Origin: Pseudomonadota bacterium
GTDB taxonomy: Bacteria > Pseudomonadota > Gammaproteobacteria > Steroidobacterales > Steroidobacteraceae
Direction of reading: 5' to 3'
DNA length: 64,000 bases
Assembly: GCA_947449495.1 (NCBI GenBank)
Contig: CANFSB010000002.1
Location: 62,001 to 126,000, forward strand
A program made the position numbers and the translations under genes. The notes under the pieces are model-generated. The model was not told where the DNA came from. It ran no database searches and saw only the letters and a list, made by a program, of their open reading frames with translations. Shown here piece after piece: positions 1-13,032 of the stretch (positions within the stretch are counted from its first letter, which is position 1; every line of letters starts with the position of its first letter).

Positions 1-333
1 GTTGAGGCTCGTGTGCCGCCACAGGAGCGTGGGTCACTGCAGGTAGGTCAGCGCGCAGTTGTCAAAGTGGCCGCGTTTGATTTCACTGTCTTTGGAACGC
101 TGGATGCTCGTGTCACCGAGATCAGCCCCGACACCATCGCGGATGAAAAGGGCGAACGCTATTTTCGTATGAGCCTAGCGGTGGATCCGAAGAGCGTGGA
201 GCGATTCGGGCAAAGCATCACGCCGGGTCTTACGGTCAGCGCCGATGCTGTGACCGGCAGCCGCACCATTCTCCAATACCTGCTCTCACCTATTCGCGGT
301 CTTGGTGGGACCGCATTCCGGGATCGAAAATGA
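1..333 (+). CDS. HlyD/LapC-type type I secretion membrane-fusion protein, C-terminal fragment
   Basis: The reading frame is open at the left edge, so only the last 110 residues are seen. They match the end of HlyD-family adaptors: a beta-barrel stretch with GQRAVVKVAAFDFTVFG, then a VTEISPDTIADEKGERY-like strand and a PGLTV segment, ending in the TILQYLLSPI region that precedes the stop in this family. Such adaptors are inner-membrane-anchored periplasmic proteins that join an ABC exporter to a TolC-type outer-membrane channel. The next gene starts four bases before this stop (ATGA). With the LapD-like gene two positions downstream, a LapC role in adhesin export is likely; the ABC and TolC partners would lie to the left of the window. 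The exact substrate cannot be seen. Confidence 0.85.
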   Translation, partial: VEARVPPQERGSLQVGQRAVVKVAAFDFTVFGTLDARVTEISPDTIADEKGERYFRMSLAVDPKSVERFGQSITPGLTVSADAVTGSRTILQYLLSPIRGLGGTAFRDRK

Positions 334-1757
334 AAACTCTTCATGACAAGAATGTCGCTACTTCACCTGAGCTCAATACAAAGCCCAAGGGTGGCCTCGG
401 AATAGGGTCTGGAATATTGGTCTGGATGCCGGTCGCTGCGGTGGCTGCTGGTGCTGCGGGCCTATGGCACTTTGTCTACTTCGCCTTTACCTCCAATCCA
501 GTGCTCAACGGCCTTATTTTGGCGGTGGCCAGTTGGGGTGCTGCTTCGATGATTGGCCATGTGAGGCTCGCGTATCGCGAAGATCGCGTGTTCGCAGCCG
601 GCATGGAATGGTTGCGCAAGGGTGAATGGAGCAGCGAATCCAACCCAAGACTCGGCGGCCACACGTTTGTCGCTGGGATGCTGGGTCGCCTTGAGAAGTT
701 GGGCCTAGGTCACAACATCTCGATGCAGAGTCAGGTGACAGAGCCCGAGATTGAGGCGCTGAAACACCACTTTGAACAGAAGCAGGACTTATCGCAGTTC
801 CTGGTCGGCTTGATGGTCGGTCTGGGTCTGCTTGGTACCTTTGTGGGTCTGCTGGAAACGCTGGTTGCCACCAGTGAGCTGATTGGTTCTATTGCCAACA
901 GTGTCGGTGGCGGCGGCAATATGGAGTCCGAGTTTGCCAAGATTGTGGGCGGTCTTAAGGCGCCTTTAGCTGCGATGGGCACCGCGTTCTCGGCATCCAT
1001 GTTCGGTCTGATCGGCTCGATCATGCTGGGCTTTCAGATGGTGATCGTGAAGCGCACCTGCACCAATGTGGTGGATCACGTTCGCGAACAGGTGTTGTCG
1101 CTGGCAGAAAAGGCTGTTGGCGCCGGTAACGTAGAAATCACAGAGCGGTTTCTGGCGACGCTGCTGGCCGACATGATGGAACAGCATCGCCAGAGCGGCC
1201 AGGTGCTGGGAGCCGTGGTGGACCGCCTTGCCGAGTTCACACCGCGCTTTGAGCAGGCTGTGCAGACGCAGGAGGCGATGGGGCTGCAGCTGAAGGAACA
1301 TGAGCAAAGTCTGGCGCAGACTGTCGAGGCGGTTAGTCACGTAGCCTCGGTCATACCCATGATGTCGCAGTTGGCGGCACATTCGGCGTCGTTGCTCAAC
1401 GACACAGCACAGACTCGATTCGCCGTAGAGAATGTTATTCGCCAGATCCCGGATCTGCAAAATATCCGGGGTGATCTGGCGATGGCACTCATTGCCATTG
1501 AAGAGCTGGGCGAGAGCATCAAACAGACCAAATCACTGACGGCTGGCTTGGATGTTGAGCTTAAGCACCAAGGTGCAGTCAGTGCACGCTTGGAGAGTGC
1601 GCTGGTTGTTGCTGAACAGGATCGTATGAGCGGCCTGATCCTTAAGCCCGGCATGGGTTCTGTGCTCAAGTCCAAGCTCAAGCGGATGCTGCACAACAAT
1701 GATGACAGCGATCAAGGTGGTGGTGGGTCGGCTGAAGGTCAGCGTAACGCGTCCTAA
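330..1757 (+). CDS. MotA/TolQ/ExbB-like proton-channel family membrane protein
   Basis: This 475-residue protein has predicted membrane segments at about 30-52, 57-78, 157-180 and 211-240. The last two carry the family pattern: GLLGTFVGLLETL (about 166-178) and then GLKAPLAAMGTAFSASMFG (about 208-226), as in MotA/TolQ/ExbB channels. After residue 245 comes an unusually long, mostly helical cytoplasmic tail of about 230 residues. TolQ and ExbB are about 230 residues, so this is a long variant and not the tolQ of this genome, which lies at 17.8 kb. It overlaps the HlyD-type gene by 4 bases and precedes the LapD-like gene by 3, so all three are one transcript. Its partner, a MotB/OmpA-like protein, is not in the window. 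An energised role in adhesin export or anchoring is inference. Confidence 0.8.
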   Translation: MKTLHDKNVATSPELNTKPKGGLGIGSGILVWMPVAAVAAGAAGLWHFVYFAFTSNPVLNGLILAVASWGAASMIGHVRLAYREDRVFAAGMEWLRKGEWSSESNPRLGGHTFVAGMLGRLEKLGLGHNISMQSQVTEPEIEALKHHFEQKQDLSQFLVGLMVGLGLLGTFVGLLETLVATSELIGSIANSVGGGGNMESEFAKIVGGLKAPLAAMGTAFSASMFGLIGSIMLGFQMVIVKRTCTNVVDHVREQVLSLAEKAVGAGNVEITERFLATLLADMMEQHRQSGQVLGAVVDRLAEFTPRFEQAVQTQEAMGLQLKEHEQSLAQTVEAVSHVASVIPMMSQLAAHSASLLNDTAQTRFAVENVIRQIPDLQNIRGDLAMALIAIEELGESIKQTKSLTAGLDVELKHQGAVSARLESALVVAEQDRMSGLILKPGMGSVLKSKLKRMLHNNDDSDQGGGGSAEGQRNAS

Positions 1758-1760
1758 ACC

Positions 1761-3674
1761 ATGAACAGCTATCCCTCAGTTACACGTATCGCGATGGGGT
1801 TTGCCACGCTGTTCCTGCTGGTTAGCTGGAGCGTGGGCTTGTTTACGATGCTGCCAGCGCTGCGTGAGCACATGCAGGTGCAGATGAGTGCAGACAGCCA
1901 GCGAGCATCTCGTTCCGCAGCCGCCGAACTGGCTCTGTCAGACGCACCGCAGGGCCCGGATCTGGCTGCTTGGCTAGCCAAGCGCGCCTCGATCGAACAC
2001 TGGATTTGGTACGAATTGCGTGATGGCGCGCAGGCCAAGGTTGCCGGCGGTGCAGTAGCCGATGACCTTGCATTGCCAGGCAAGTTGTTACGCGGCAGCC
2101 TCGTCGATCCGGCTTGGTCGGCAACCGCTGGTGGAAGTTTGGGTGTGGTGGCGGCATCGCCCGGAATCGAAGCTCTGGCAGAGCGTGTGGGTCTGGGCTT
2201 ACTGCTTATGTTTGTGTTGTCCATCGGCTTGCTAATAGGTGGCCTGCTGATTCTCTGGCACCAGATGAAAACCAAGTTGTTGGCCATGGAAGCTCAGGCT
2301 CGTGGTCTCATTGAGCGCGATTACATCGAACTGCAGGAACCTGAGATTGAGGATTTGCGGCCACTGGCCCGCGCCCTCAACGTCATGGTTGTGCGAGTGC
2401 GTGCCATGCTGGCCAAGGGTGACCGTGAGGTCGCAGAAATACGCGATCAGCTCGGTCATGACCCACTGACTAAGGCCGTGGCACGTCCTGCCTTTGTAGA
2501 GGCTCTGCGTCGCTCACTTGAGACTGATGCCTATGGCGCAGTGCTGCTGGTGCATATTCAGGACATCGAGGGCCTTAACTTACGGCTTGGCCGCCGCCGT
2601 ACCGATGACTTTATTGTCGCGCTGGCCACTACGCTGCGCACACGCTTGATGCTGGCACTGGGTGCTGATGGCTTTGTGCTGGCTCGGCTCAATGGTGCGG
2701 ACTTTGGCGTGCTGATGCCAGGACTGGTCCCGGAGTCAGTCGTCACACAGGTGCGTCTCATCGAGGAAGCCTTGCAGGTGTTGTCCGAGGATGGCCTTAC
2801 CGATATGGCGCTGCCGGCAGCTTTGGGTGCCGCACGCTATCGTTTAAGTGATGCGTTGTCTGACGTTTTGGCGCGTGCGGATTCAGGTCTGGGTATTGCT
2901 ATTGCGGGTCGGCGGTTCGAGATCGTGGATGCCACACCGGACCGTATCAATAATCTGGGTGTGGGTCAGTGGCGCAGCGTCATCGAAAGCGCACTGGATG
3001 GCGGTCGCATTGAGATTAACTTGCTGAGAGTCGTTAACGCACGGGGTGCTGTGCTCCACCATGAAGCCCAGCCACTGCTCAATGAGGCAGACGGCAGCGT
3101 GGTAACGGCGGCCCAGTTGCTGCCTGCAGCTATACGCTGTGGTCGCAGCATAGATATTGGCGTGCGCGCCATTGAATTGGCATTGAGTGCATTGGCCAAT
3201 TTGGATGGACCGTTATCGGTCGGGGTAGCAGCACAGTGTCTGGAACACCCAGTGTTCCTGCGGCGCCTGCAAGCGCTATTGGACTTGCATCCGGTAGTGG
3301 CACCGCGCCTGGTGTTGGAGGTGCAAATGAACGATGCCAGCAGCCGCTCGCTGCGCAGCATGGACAACTTTGCCAAGGCAGTTAACAAGTTGGGCTGTAG
3401 CGTTGCGCTTGGCGAGCTCGGGACACAGGTGGAACTACTGTCGATTCTTGATCAGGCCCGACTGCGACATGTACGACTGGCTCAGCAGGCGGTAGTTGGC
3501 CTTGCGCGTCAGTCACACCGTCGCGTATTTGTGAAGCTGATTTGCGAGTTGGGTGCCCGCGAAGGCTTTGCGGTGGTCGGTCCCGAGGGCATTGCTGCCG
3601 AGGATCAAGCCGCCTTGTTTGCACTCGGCGGCGCCGGCGTGGTCACGCCGATGGAGCTTGCTGCCAGCGCTTGA
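1761..3674 (+). CDS. LapD-like membrane receptor with degenerate GGDEF and EAL domains
   Basis: The protein has 637 residues. Layout: membrane segment about 11-32, periplasmic sensor about 33-143 of LapD/MoxY type, second membrane segment about 144-166, HAMP linker about 168-225, GGDEF fold about 235-390 and EAL fold about 400-637. The GGDEF signature is replaced by NGADF (311-315) and the EAL signature by EAQ in HHEAQ (433-437), so neither synthesis nor hydrolysis of c-di-GMP is expected. That is the LapD state: the EAL domain binds c-di-GMP and the periplasmic output sequesters the LapG protease so a giant adhesin stays on the surface. Neighbouring adaptor and channel genes fit this. No LapG or adhesin gene is visible. 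The gene ends 32 bases inside the convergent cysQ. Confidence 0.82.
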   Translation: MNSYPSVTRIAMGFATLFLLVSWSVGLFTMLPALREHMQVQMSADSQRASRSAAAELALSDAPQGPDLAAWLAKRASIEHWIWYELRDGAQAKVAGGAVADDLALPGKLLRGSLVDPAWSATAGGSLGVVAASPGIEALAERVGLGLLLMFVLSIGLLIGGLLILWHQMKTKLLAMEAQARGLIERDYIELQEPEIEDLRPLARALNVMVVRVRAMLAKGDREVAEIRDQLGHDPLTKAVARPAFVEALRRSLETDAYGAVLLVHIQDIEGLNLRLGRRRTDDFIVALATTLRTRLMLALGADGFVLARLNGADFGVLMPGLVPESVVTQVRLIEEALQVLSEDGLTDMALPAALGAARYRLSDALSDVLARADSGLGIAIAGRRFEIVDATPDRINNLGVGQWRSVIESALDGGRIEINLLRVVNARGAVLHHEAQPLLNEADGSVVTAAQLLPAAIRCGRSIDIGVRAIELALSALANLDGPLSVGVAAQCLEHPVFLRRLQALLDLHPVVAPRLVLEVQMNDASSRSLRSMDNFAKAVNKLGCSVALGELGTQVELLSILDQARLRHVRLAQQAVVGLARQSHRRVFVKLICELGAREGFAVVGPEGIAAEDQAALFALGGAGVVTPMELAASA

Positions 3675-4461
3675 AACACTGCGGATCGCCATAGGCTAGA
3701 AAGTCCGGGTTCAACAAATCGGGTTTGTCGTTGTAACGCAGCGGCAGGCCCGTTTTCATATCTACCACCTGACCGCCAGCCGCCTCCAGCACAGCCTGGC
3801 CGGCTGCGATATCCCACTCTGAGGTTGGACCCATGCGCGGATACAGATCAGCGCTGCCCTCAGCGACAACACACAACTTGATGGAACTGCCTACTGCGCG
3901 AAGCTCGTGCGGGCCGATGGCCTGCAGCTTGGCAGCTAGCGCGGGATTGCCATGCGAGCGACTACCCAGAACGCGCAGCGGGCTGGCAGCGATGGTGCGC
4001 GCACCAATGCGCAGGCGTGCACGCTCGTTGGCTTCGCGCCAAGCGCCCACGCCTGGAATACCAGAGTAGGTGGTATCGCTGACCGGTATATGCACCACGC
4101 CCAGTATCGGACGATGGGCATCTATCAGGGCTATGTTTACCGTGAACTCGCCGTTTCGCGAGACAAACTCTTTGGTGCCATCCAGCGGATCGACCAGCCA
4201 ATAGCGCTGCCAGTCGCGACGTGTGCTGATATCGGTGTCGGCAGATTCTTCGGACAGCACTGGCAGCTGCGGTGTCAGCTGTGCCAGACCCTCGACGATA
4301 ACTTTATGAGCGCGCAGATCCGCTTGGGTCAGGGGTGAGGCATCGGCTTTACCCTGAACGGCAAAGTCGGTGCCATACACCTCAAGAATCTCTCGACCTG
4401 CCTTGCGTGACAGGTCGATGATCGCATCGAGCCACTCAGAGGGCAGCAAGGGCGCTGTCAT
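3643..4461 (-). CDS. cysQ: 3'(2'),5'-bisphosphate nucleotidase CysQ
   Basis: CysQ dephosphorylates PAP or PAPS to AMP or APS and so clears the by-product of sulfate assimilation. The 272-residue protein shows the inositol-monophosphatase fold signatures: SEESAD (metal-binding acid pair), [13 protein letters not shown] and [16 protein letters not shown] take the ATG at 4461; a TTG at 4473 and GTG at 4467 lie in frame just upstream. The start lies 26 bases inside the end of cysNC, consistent with translational coupling in a cysD-cysNC-cysQ operon. The 3' end overlaps the convergent LapD-like gene by 32 bases. Confidence 0.93.
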   Translation of the reverse strand: MTAPLLPSEWLDAIIDLSRKAGREILEVYGTDFAVQGKADASPLTQADLRAHKVIVEGLAQLTPQLPVLSEESADTDISTRRDWQRYWLVDPLDGTKEFVSRNGEFTVNIALIDAHRPILGVVHIPVSDTTYSGIPGVGAWREANERARLRIGARTIAASPLRVLGSRSHGNPALAAKLQAIGPHELRAVGSSIKLCVVAEGSADLYPRMGPTSEWDIAAGQAVLEAAGGQVVDMKTGLPLRYNDKPDLLNPDFLAYGDPQCFKRWQQAPSA

Positions 4462-6367
4462 CGTCACTGTCAAACACGCCCTTGTCGTGCAGCATCGAGA
4501 TGATCCGCTCGGCTGCTAACTCGGCAGACAACTCGGTAGTGTCGATGCGGATCTCGGGATTCTCGGGAGCCTCGTAGGGTGAATCGATACCCGTAAAGTG
4601 CTTGAGTTCCCCGGCTCGTGCCTTGCGATAGAGACCTTTGGGGTCACGGCGCTCTGCCTCGGCCAGCGGTGTGTCGATAAACACTTCGAAGAACTCGCCA
4701 TCACCGAGTAAATCCCGGGCCAGTTGTCGCTCCGCGCGGAACGGCGAGATGAACGACACCAGTGTGAGCAGGCCCGCATCGACCATCAAGCGCGACACTT
4801 CTGCCACGCGACGAATGTTCTCGACGCGATCGGCATCGGTGAAGCCCAGGTCTTTATTAAGGCCGTGGCGCACGTTGTCGCCGTCGAGCAGATAGGTATG
4901 GCGGCCATTGGCATGCAGACGCTTTTCGACCAGATTGGCAATGGTCGACTTACCCGAACCCGACAGGCCGGTGAACCACAGCACGCAGGCGCGCTGGTGT
5001 TTGAGCGTTGATCGCGAGCGTTTGTTTACATCCAGTGCTTGCCAATGGATGTTATCGGCACGACGCAGCGCGAACTGCAGCAGACCGGCGCCGACGGTGT
5101 CGTTGCTCAACCTGTCGATCAGGATGAAGCCGCCGGTCTCACGGTTATCGGCATACGGATCAAACGCGATGCTGCGATCCAGGTTGAGGTTGCAAACCCC
5201 AATCTCGTTGAGCTCCAGTTGACGCGCGGGCAGTTGCTCCAGCGTGTTCACATTGATCTTGTGGCGCGGCGCGCTGAGTGTGGCCGTGACCGTTCGAGCA
5301 CCGACCTTCAGCAGATAAGGCCGACCCGGCAGCAGGGGTTGCTCATGCATCCAGATCAGCGTGGCCTGAAACTGGTCTGCAACGCTTGCCGGTTGAGCAG
5401 CCGCCACCAGTACGTCGCCACGGCTCACATCGATTTCACGATCCAGCGTTAGCGTGACCGACTGACCAGCCACCGCATGCGGCAGATCGCCATCGTGAGT
5501 GACGATGCGCGACAGGATGGCTTCGTGACCCGACGGCAGGGCTCGTACCCGGTCTCCCGGAGCGATGCGTCCGCTGGCGATCATGCCGGCAAAGCCACGA
5601 AAATCCTGATTAGGACGATTGACCCATTGCACCGGCAGCCGGAACGGCTTTGCTTGATTGTCTTGCTCGACCACCACTGTTTCCAGGTGTTCCATCAGTG
5701 ATGGCCCGGTGTACCAAGGCATGACAGCGGAGTGGCTCGTGATGTTCTCGCCGCACAGCGCCGACATTGGAATGCAGGTGATGCCGTGCAGGCCGATCTG
5801 GGCCGCAAAGGTGTGGTATTCAGCCACGATCTGATCGAAGCGCTCTTGCGACCACTCGACCATGTCCATCTTGTTAACCGCAACAACTACATGGCGGATG
5901 CCGAGCAGCGACACGATATAGCTGTGACGGCGTGTTTGCGTCAGCACCCCCTTGCGTGCATCGAGCAAGATCACCGCAAGGTCGGCTGTAGAGGCACCAG
6001 TGACCATGTTGCGCGTGTACTGCTCGTGTCCCGGCGTATCGGCCACGATGAACTTGCGCCGCTCGGTGGAGAAGAAGCGGTAGGCCACGTCGATGGTGAT
6101 GCCTTGCTCGCGCTCGGCGGCCAGACCATCGACCAGCAGTGCGAAGTCCAGGTTGTCACCCTGTGTGCCGACTTTCTTGGAATCTGCTTCCAGCGCGGCC
6201 AACTGATCCTCGTAGACCAGCTTTGATTCGTATAGCAGGCGGCCGATGAGCGTGCTCTTGCCATCATCGACGCTGCCGCAGGTGATGAACCGCAGCAAAC
6301 TCTTGTGCTCATGGGCGCGCAGGTAGCCGAGGATGTCACTACCGATAAGGTCGGAACTGTGCGACAT
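4436..6367 (-). CDS. cysNC: Bifunctional sulfate adenylyltransferase subunit 1 / APS kinase (CysN-CysC fusion)
   Basis: The 643-residue fusion performs the GTP-driven part of APS synthesis and then phosphorylates APS to PAPS. The N-terminal GTPase shows GSVDDGKST at 31-39, the [12 protein letters not shown] switch II region and NKMD. The APS kinase part begins near 460 with its own P-loop GLSGSGKST (467-475) and contains [10 protein letters not shown] and [10 protein letters not shown] use the ATG at 6367, not the longer open frame to 6526, because that extension lies inside cysD and has no family similarity. The ATG shares one base with the cysD stop (TGATG). CysN-CysC fusions are common in Xanthomonas, Pseudomonas and rhizobia. 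Confidence 0.95.
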   Translation of the reverse strand: MSHSSDLIGSDILGYLRAHEHKSLLRFITCGSVDDGKSTLIGRLLYESKLVYEDQLAALEADSKKVGTQGDNLDFALLVDGLAAEREQGITIDVAYRFFSTERRKFIVADTPGHEQYTRNMVTGASTADLAVILLDARKGVLTQTRRHSYIVSLLGIRHVVVAVNKMDMVEWSQERFDQIVAEYHTFAAQIGLHGITCIPMSALCGENITSHSAVMPWYTGPSLMEHLETVVVEQDNQAKPFRLPVQWVNRPNQDFRGFAGMIASGRIAPGDRVRALPSGHEAILSRIVTHDGDLPHAVAGQSVTLTLDREIDVSRGDVLVAAAQPASVADQFQATLIWMHEQPLLPGRPYLLKVGARTVTATLSAPRHKINVNTLEQLPARQLELNEIGVCNLNLDRSIAFDPYADNRETGGFILIDRLSNDTVGAGLLQFALRRADNIHWQALDVNKRSRSTLKHQRACVLWFTGLSGSGKSTIANLVEKRLHANGRHTYLLDGDNVRHGLNKDLGFTDADRVENIRRVAEVSRLMVDAGLLTLVSFISPFRAERQLARDLLGDGEFFEVFIDTPLAEAERRDPKGLYRKARAGELKHFTGIDSPYEAPENPEIRIDTTELSAELAAERIISMLHDKGVFDSDDDSALAAL

Positions 6368-7269
6368 CAGAAATACCCTTCCTGCTTCTTCTTTTCCATA
6401 GAGCCTGACGAGTCGTGGTCGATCACCCGGCCCTCGCGCTCCGAATTGCGTGCCAGCAGCATCTCTTGGATGACCTCTGGCAAGGTGGCGGCATTGCTCT
6501 CGACGGCGCCGGTGAGCGGGTAGCAACCCAAGGTACGAAACCTCACGTTGAGCATCTCGGGGGTTTCGCCCGGTTCCAGCGGCATGCGCTCGTCATCGAC
6601 CATGATCAAAGTGCCGTTGCGACGCACCACAGGTCGCTTGGCGGCCAGGTACAGCGGCACGATGGGGATGTTCTGCTGGTGGATGTACTGCCAGATGTCC
6701 AGCTCGGTCCAATTGGACAGTGGGAACACTCGCAGGCTCTCACCCTTATTTATGCGGGTGTTGTAGCAGCTCCACAGCTCGGGGCGCTGACGCTTGGGGT
6801 CCCAGCGGTGCGCCGCAGAGCGGAACGAGATAATCCGTTCCTTGGCACGCGACTTTTCTTCGTCGCGGCGCGCGCCGCCAAATGCCGCATCAAATCCATA
6901 ATGGTTTAATGCCTGCCGCAAGCTCTGGGTCTTCATGATGTCGGTATGGACCGCGGAACCATGCGTGAAAGGCCCAACGCCCTGTGCAACACCCTCCTGA
7001 TTGATGTGCACAATCAGATCAAGACCCAGTTGCTTGGCGAGCTGATCCCGAAAACTGATCATTTCGCGGAACTTCCAAGTGGTGTCCACGTGCAGCAACC
7101 GGAACGGGAGCGGGGCAGGGTAGAAGGCCTTAACTGCCAGATGCAGCATGACCGAGCTGTCTTTGCCTATTGAATAGAGCATGACCGGGTTTTCGCACTC
7201 GGCCACCACTTCTCTGAAGATGTGGATGCTTTCGGCTTCGAGGCGCTGTAGATGGGTCAACGGATGCAT
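6367..7269 (-). CDS. cysD: Sulfate adenylyltransferase subunit 2 (CysD)
   Basis: CysD is the PP-loop ATP pyrophosphatase subunit that forms APS from ATP and sulfate together with CysN. The 300-residue protein starts [14 protein letters not shown] and carries [12 protein letters not shown] (PP-loop), [24 protein letters not shown] and [12 protein letters not shown]. The usual family length is about 300. The open frame continues upstream to 7359 but the extra 30 residues are not conserved. It is the first gene of the minus-strand cys operon and diverges from sucA across about 200 bases. Confidence 0.96.
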   Translation of the reverse strand: MHPLTHLQRLEAESIHIFREVVAECENPVMLYSIGKDSSVMLHLAVKAFYPAPLPFRLLHVDTTWKFREMISFRDQLAKQLGLDLIVHINQEGVAQGVGPFTHGSAVHTDIMKTQSLRQALNHYGFDAAFGGARRDEEKSRAKERIISFRSAAHRWDPKRQRPELWSCYNTRINKGESLRVFPLSNWTELDIWQYIHQQNIPIVPLYLAAKRPVVRRNGTLIMVDDERMPLEPGETPEMLNVRFRTLGCYPLTGAVESNAATLPEVIQEMLLARNSEREGRVIDHDSSGSMEKKKQEGYF

Positions 7270-7472
7270 GGTGTCGTCAGAATCCCGGGAAGGTCTTACG
7301 GGGTGCGTAGTGTAGCCACTCACCCCAGACCGGATGGGTTGTAAGGTGATACCCGTCACGTTATGCAGGGCGACGCGAAGCAGTTCCGTTCCTTACACTC
7401 TCCACTTGCTTTAGAATCATCAGATTAAGTCACATTCCCGCCCCCAGCTAAGTGCAGGTTTCCTCAGACATC
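7270..7472. promoter_or_regulatory. Divergent cysD/sucA intergenic region, the longest non-coding stretch
   Basis: These 203 bases separate the cys operon (minus) from sucABlpd (plus). A TAGAAT at 7412-7417 is a possible -10 for sucA, but the -35 at the right distance (TTCCTT, 7389-7394) is poor. In the cysD leader a stem of six pairs, GGGGTG (7300-7305) with CACCCC (7321-7326), contains an inner GTG/CAC stem; it lies about 30-57 bases upstream of the cysD ATG. No known riboswitch is recognised. Both signals are weak and only by eye. Confidence 0.3.
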
Positions 7473-10361
<2,889 letters not shown>

Positions 10362-10384
10362 TTCACTCAACTGCTAGAGAGCCC

Positions 10385-11572
<1,188 letters not shown>

Positions 11573-11575
11573 CCC

Positions 11576-13003
11576 ATGTCCGATTCGTTTGACGTCATCG
11601 TCATCGGTGGTGGCCCGGGCGGTTATCCGGCTGCGCTGCGGGCTGCTCAGAACAAGCTGTCGGTCGCCTGCATCGATGGCTGGAAGAATTACGATGGCAG
11701 CTATGCCTTCGGCGGTACCTGCCTTAATGCCGGCTGTATACCGTCCAAGGCACTGCTCGAATCATCAGAGCTGTTTCATCGGGCCGGCCATGAGTTCAAG
11801 GCTCATGGCATCAGTCTGTCTGCCCTGAAGATGGACATCACGGCCATGCAAAAGCGCAAGGCCGACATCGTCAAAGGCATGACTGGCGGCATTGCCGGCT
11901 TGCTCAAGGCGGCTGGTGTGACTGCGCTGCAGGGCCATGGGCAGTTGTTGCCTGGTCGCAAAGTGCTGTTCACCGCGCCGGATGGCAGTACGCGTGAGCT
12001 GTCGGCCAAGCATGTGGTGTTGGCCAGTGGTTCAGTGCCCATGCCGCTCAAATCCGCTGCCGTCGATGGCAAGCAGATTGTGGATTCCTGGGGCGCGCTG
12101 GAGTTTGATGCGGTGCCGGCACGCCTTGGCGTGATCGGTGCAGGTGTCATCGGCCTGGAGTTGGGCAGTGTGTGGGCGCGACTGGGCGCCAAGGTCACAG
12201 TGCTGGAAGCATCGGCTGATTTTCTGCCGGTAGCCGATCGCCAGGTGTCCAAAGAAGCGCTCAAGCAGTTCACGAAGCAGGGTCTTGACGTGCGTTTGGG
12301 TGCCAAGGTTTCTGCGGCCAAGGCCGGCAAAGCTGGCGTTGATGTGCTCTACACCGATGCCGCAGGCGAGCAGAAGGCGCAGTTCGACAAGTTGGTTGTC
12401 GCTATCGGTCGCAAGCCCTTTACTGAAGGCCTGTTGGCTGACGGCACCGGCGTGCGAGTCGATGCGCGGGGCTTTATAGAAGTGGATGCGCACTGCCACA
12501 CCGGTGTCGAGGGTGTATATGCCGTGGGCGACTGCGTGCGTGGCCCGATGCTGGCGCACAAGGCCAAGGAAGAGGGTGTGATGGTGGGTGACCTGGTCGC
12601 TGGCAACTATGGCCACACCAACCTCGATATGGTGCCCTCGGTTATTTACACCGCACCTGAGATTGGCTGGGTCGGTAAGACCGAAGAGCAGGCCCGTGCG
12701 GCTGGCTTTACCGTCAAGCTCGGCGTGTTCCCGTTTGTGGCCAGTGGTCGTGCTCGAGCCATGGAAGCCTCTGGTGGCTTTGCCAAGGTCGTGGCCGATG
12801 CGGCCACCGATCGCATCCTGGGCGTGCACATCATCGGGCCAATGGCCGGTGAGTTGATCGCTGAGGCTGTGCTGGCACTTGAATATGGCGCCAGCTGCGA
12901 AGACCTGCAGCGCACAATTCATGCGCATCCGACCTTGTCGGAAGCAGTACATGAAGCTGCATTGGCCGCTGACAAGCGCGCCATCGATATGCCCAACCGC
13001 TGA
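11576..13003 (+). CDS. lpdA: Dihydrolipoyl dehydrogenase (E3)
   Basis: E3 reoxidises the dihydrolipoyl arm with FAD and passes electrons to NAD+. In 475 residues: the FAD-binding GGGPGGYPAAL near the N-terminus, the redox disulfide in GGTCLNAGCIPSKALL, the NAD-binding GAGVIGLELGSVWARLG, YAVGDCVRGPMLAHKA, and the HAHPTLSEAVHEA catalytic His-Glu at the C-terminus. Its position directly behind sucB indicates service to the 2-oxoglutarate complex; it may also serve other 2-oxoacid complexes. The convergent relA stop is 29 bases away, with no clear terminator between. Confidence 0.96.
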   Translation: MSDSFDVIVIGGGPGGYPAALRAAQNKLSVACIDGWKNYDGSYAFGGTCLNAGCIPSKALLESSELFHRAGHEFKAHGISLSALKMDITAMQKRKADIVKGMTGGIAGLLKAAGVTALQGHGQLLPGRKVLFTAPDGSTRELSAKHVVLASGSVPMPLKSAAVDGKQIVDSWGALEFDAVPARLGVIGAGVIGLELGSVWARLGAKVTVLEASADFLPVADRQVSKEALKQFTKQGLDVRLGAKVSAAKAGKAGVDVLYTDAAGEQKAQFDKLVVAIGRKPFTEGLLADGTGVRVDARGFIEVDAHCHTGVEGVYAVGDCVRGPMLAHKAKEEGVMVGDLVAGNYGHTNLDMVPSVIYTAPEIGWVGKTEEQARAAGFTVKLGVFPFVASGRARAMEASGGFAKVVADAATDRILGVHIIGPMAGELIAEAVLALEYGASCEDLQRTIHAHPTLSEAVHEAALAADKRAIDMPNR

Positions 13004-13032
13004 CCTGCGGTCGGGCGGGGCGCTGCGCCGTA

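Noticed and set aside
330-1757. Calling this gene tolQ or exbB
   Set aside because: It is twice the length, has a long helical tail, lacks an adjacent ExbD/TolR, and the true tolQ lies at 17757-18446.
12032-12952. 306-codon minus-strand frame opposite lpdA
   Set aside because: Shadow of a complete dihydrolipoyl dehydrogenase.
13004-13032. Terminator between lpdA and relA
   Set aside because: The GC-rich stretch can form only short stems and has no T-tract on either strand.
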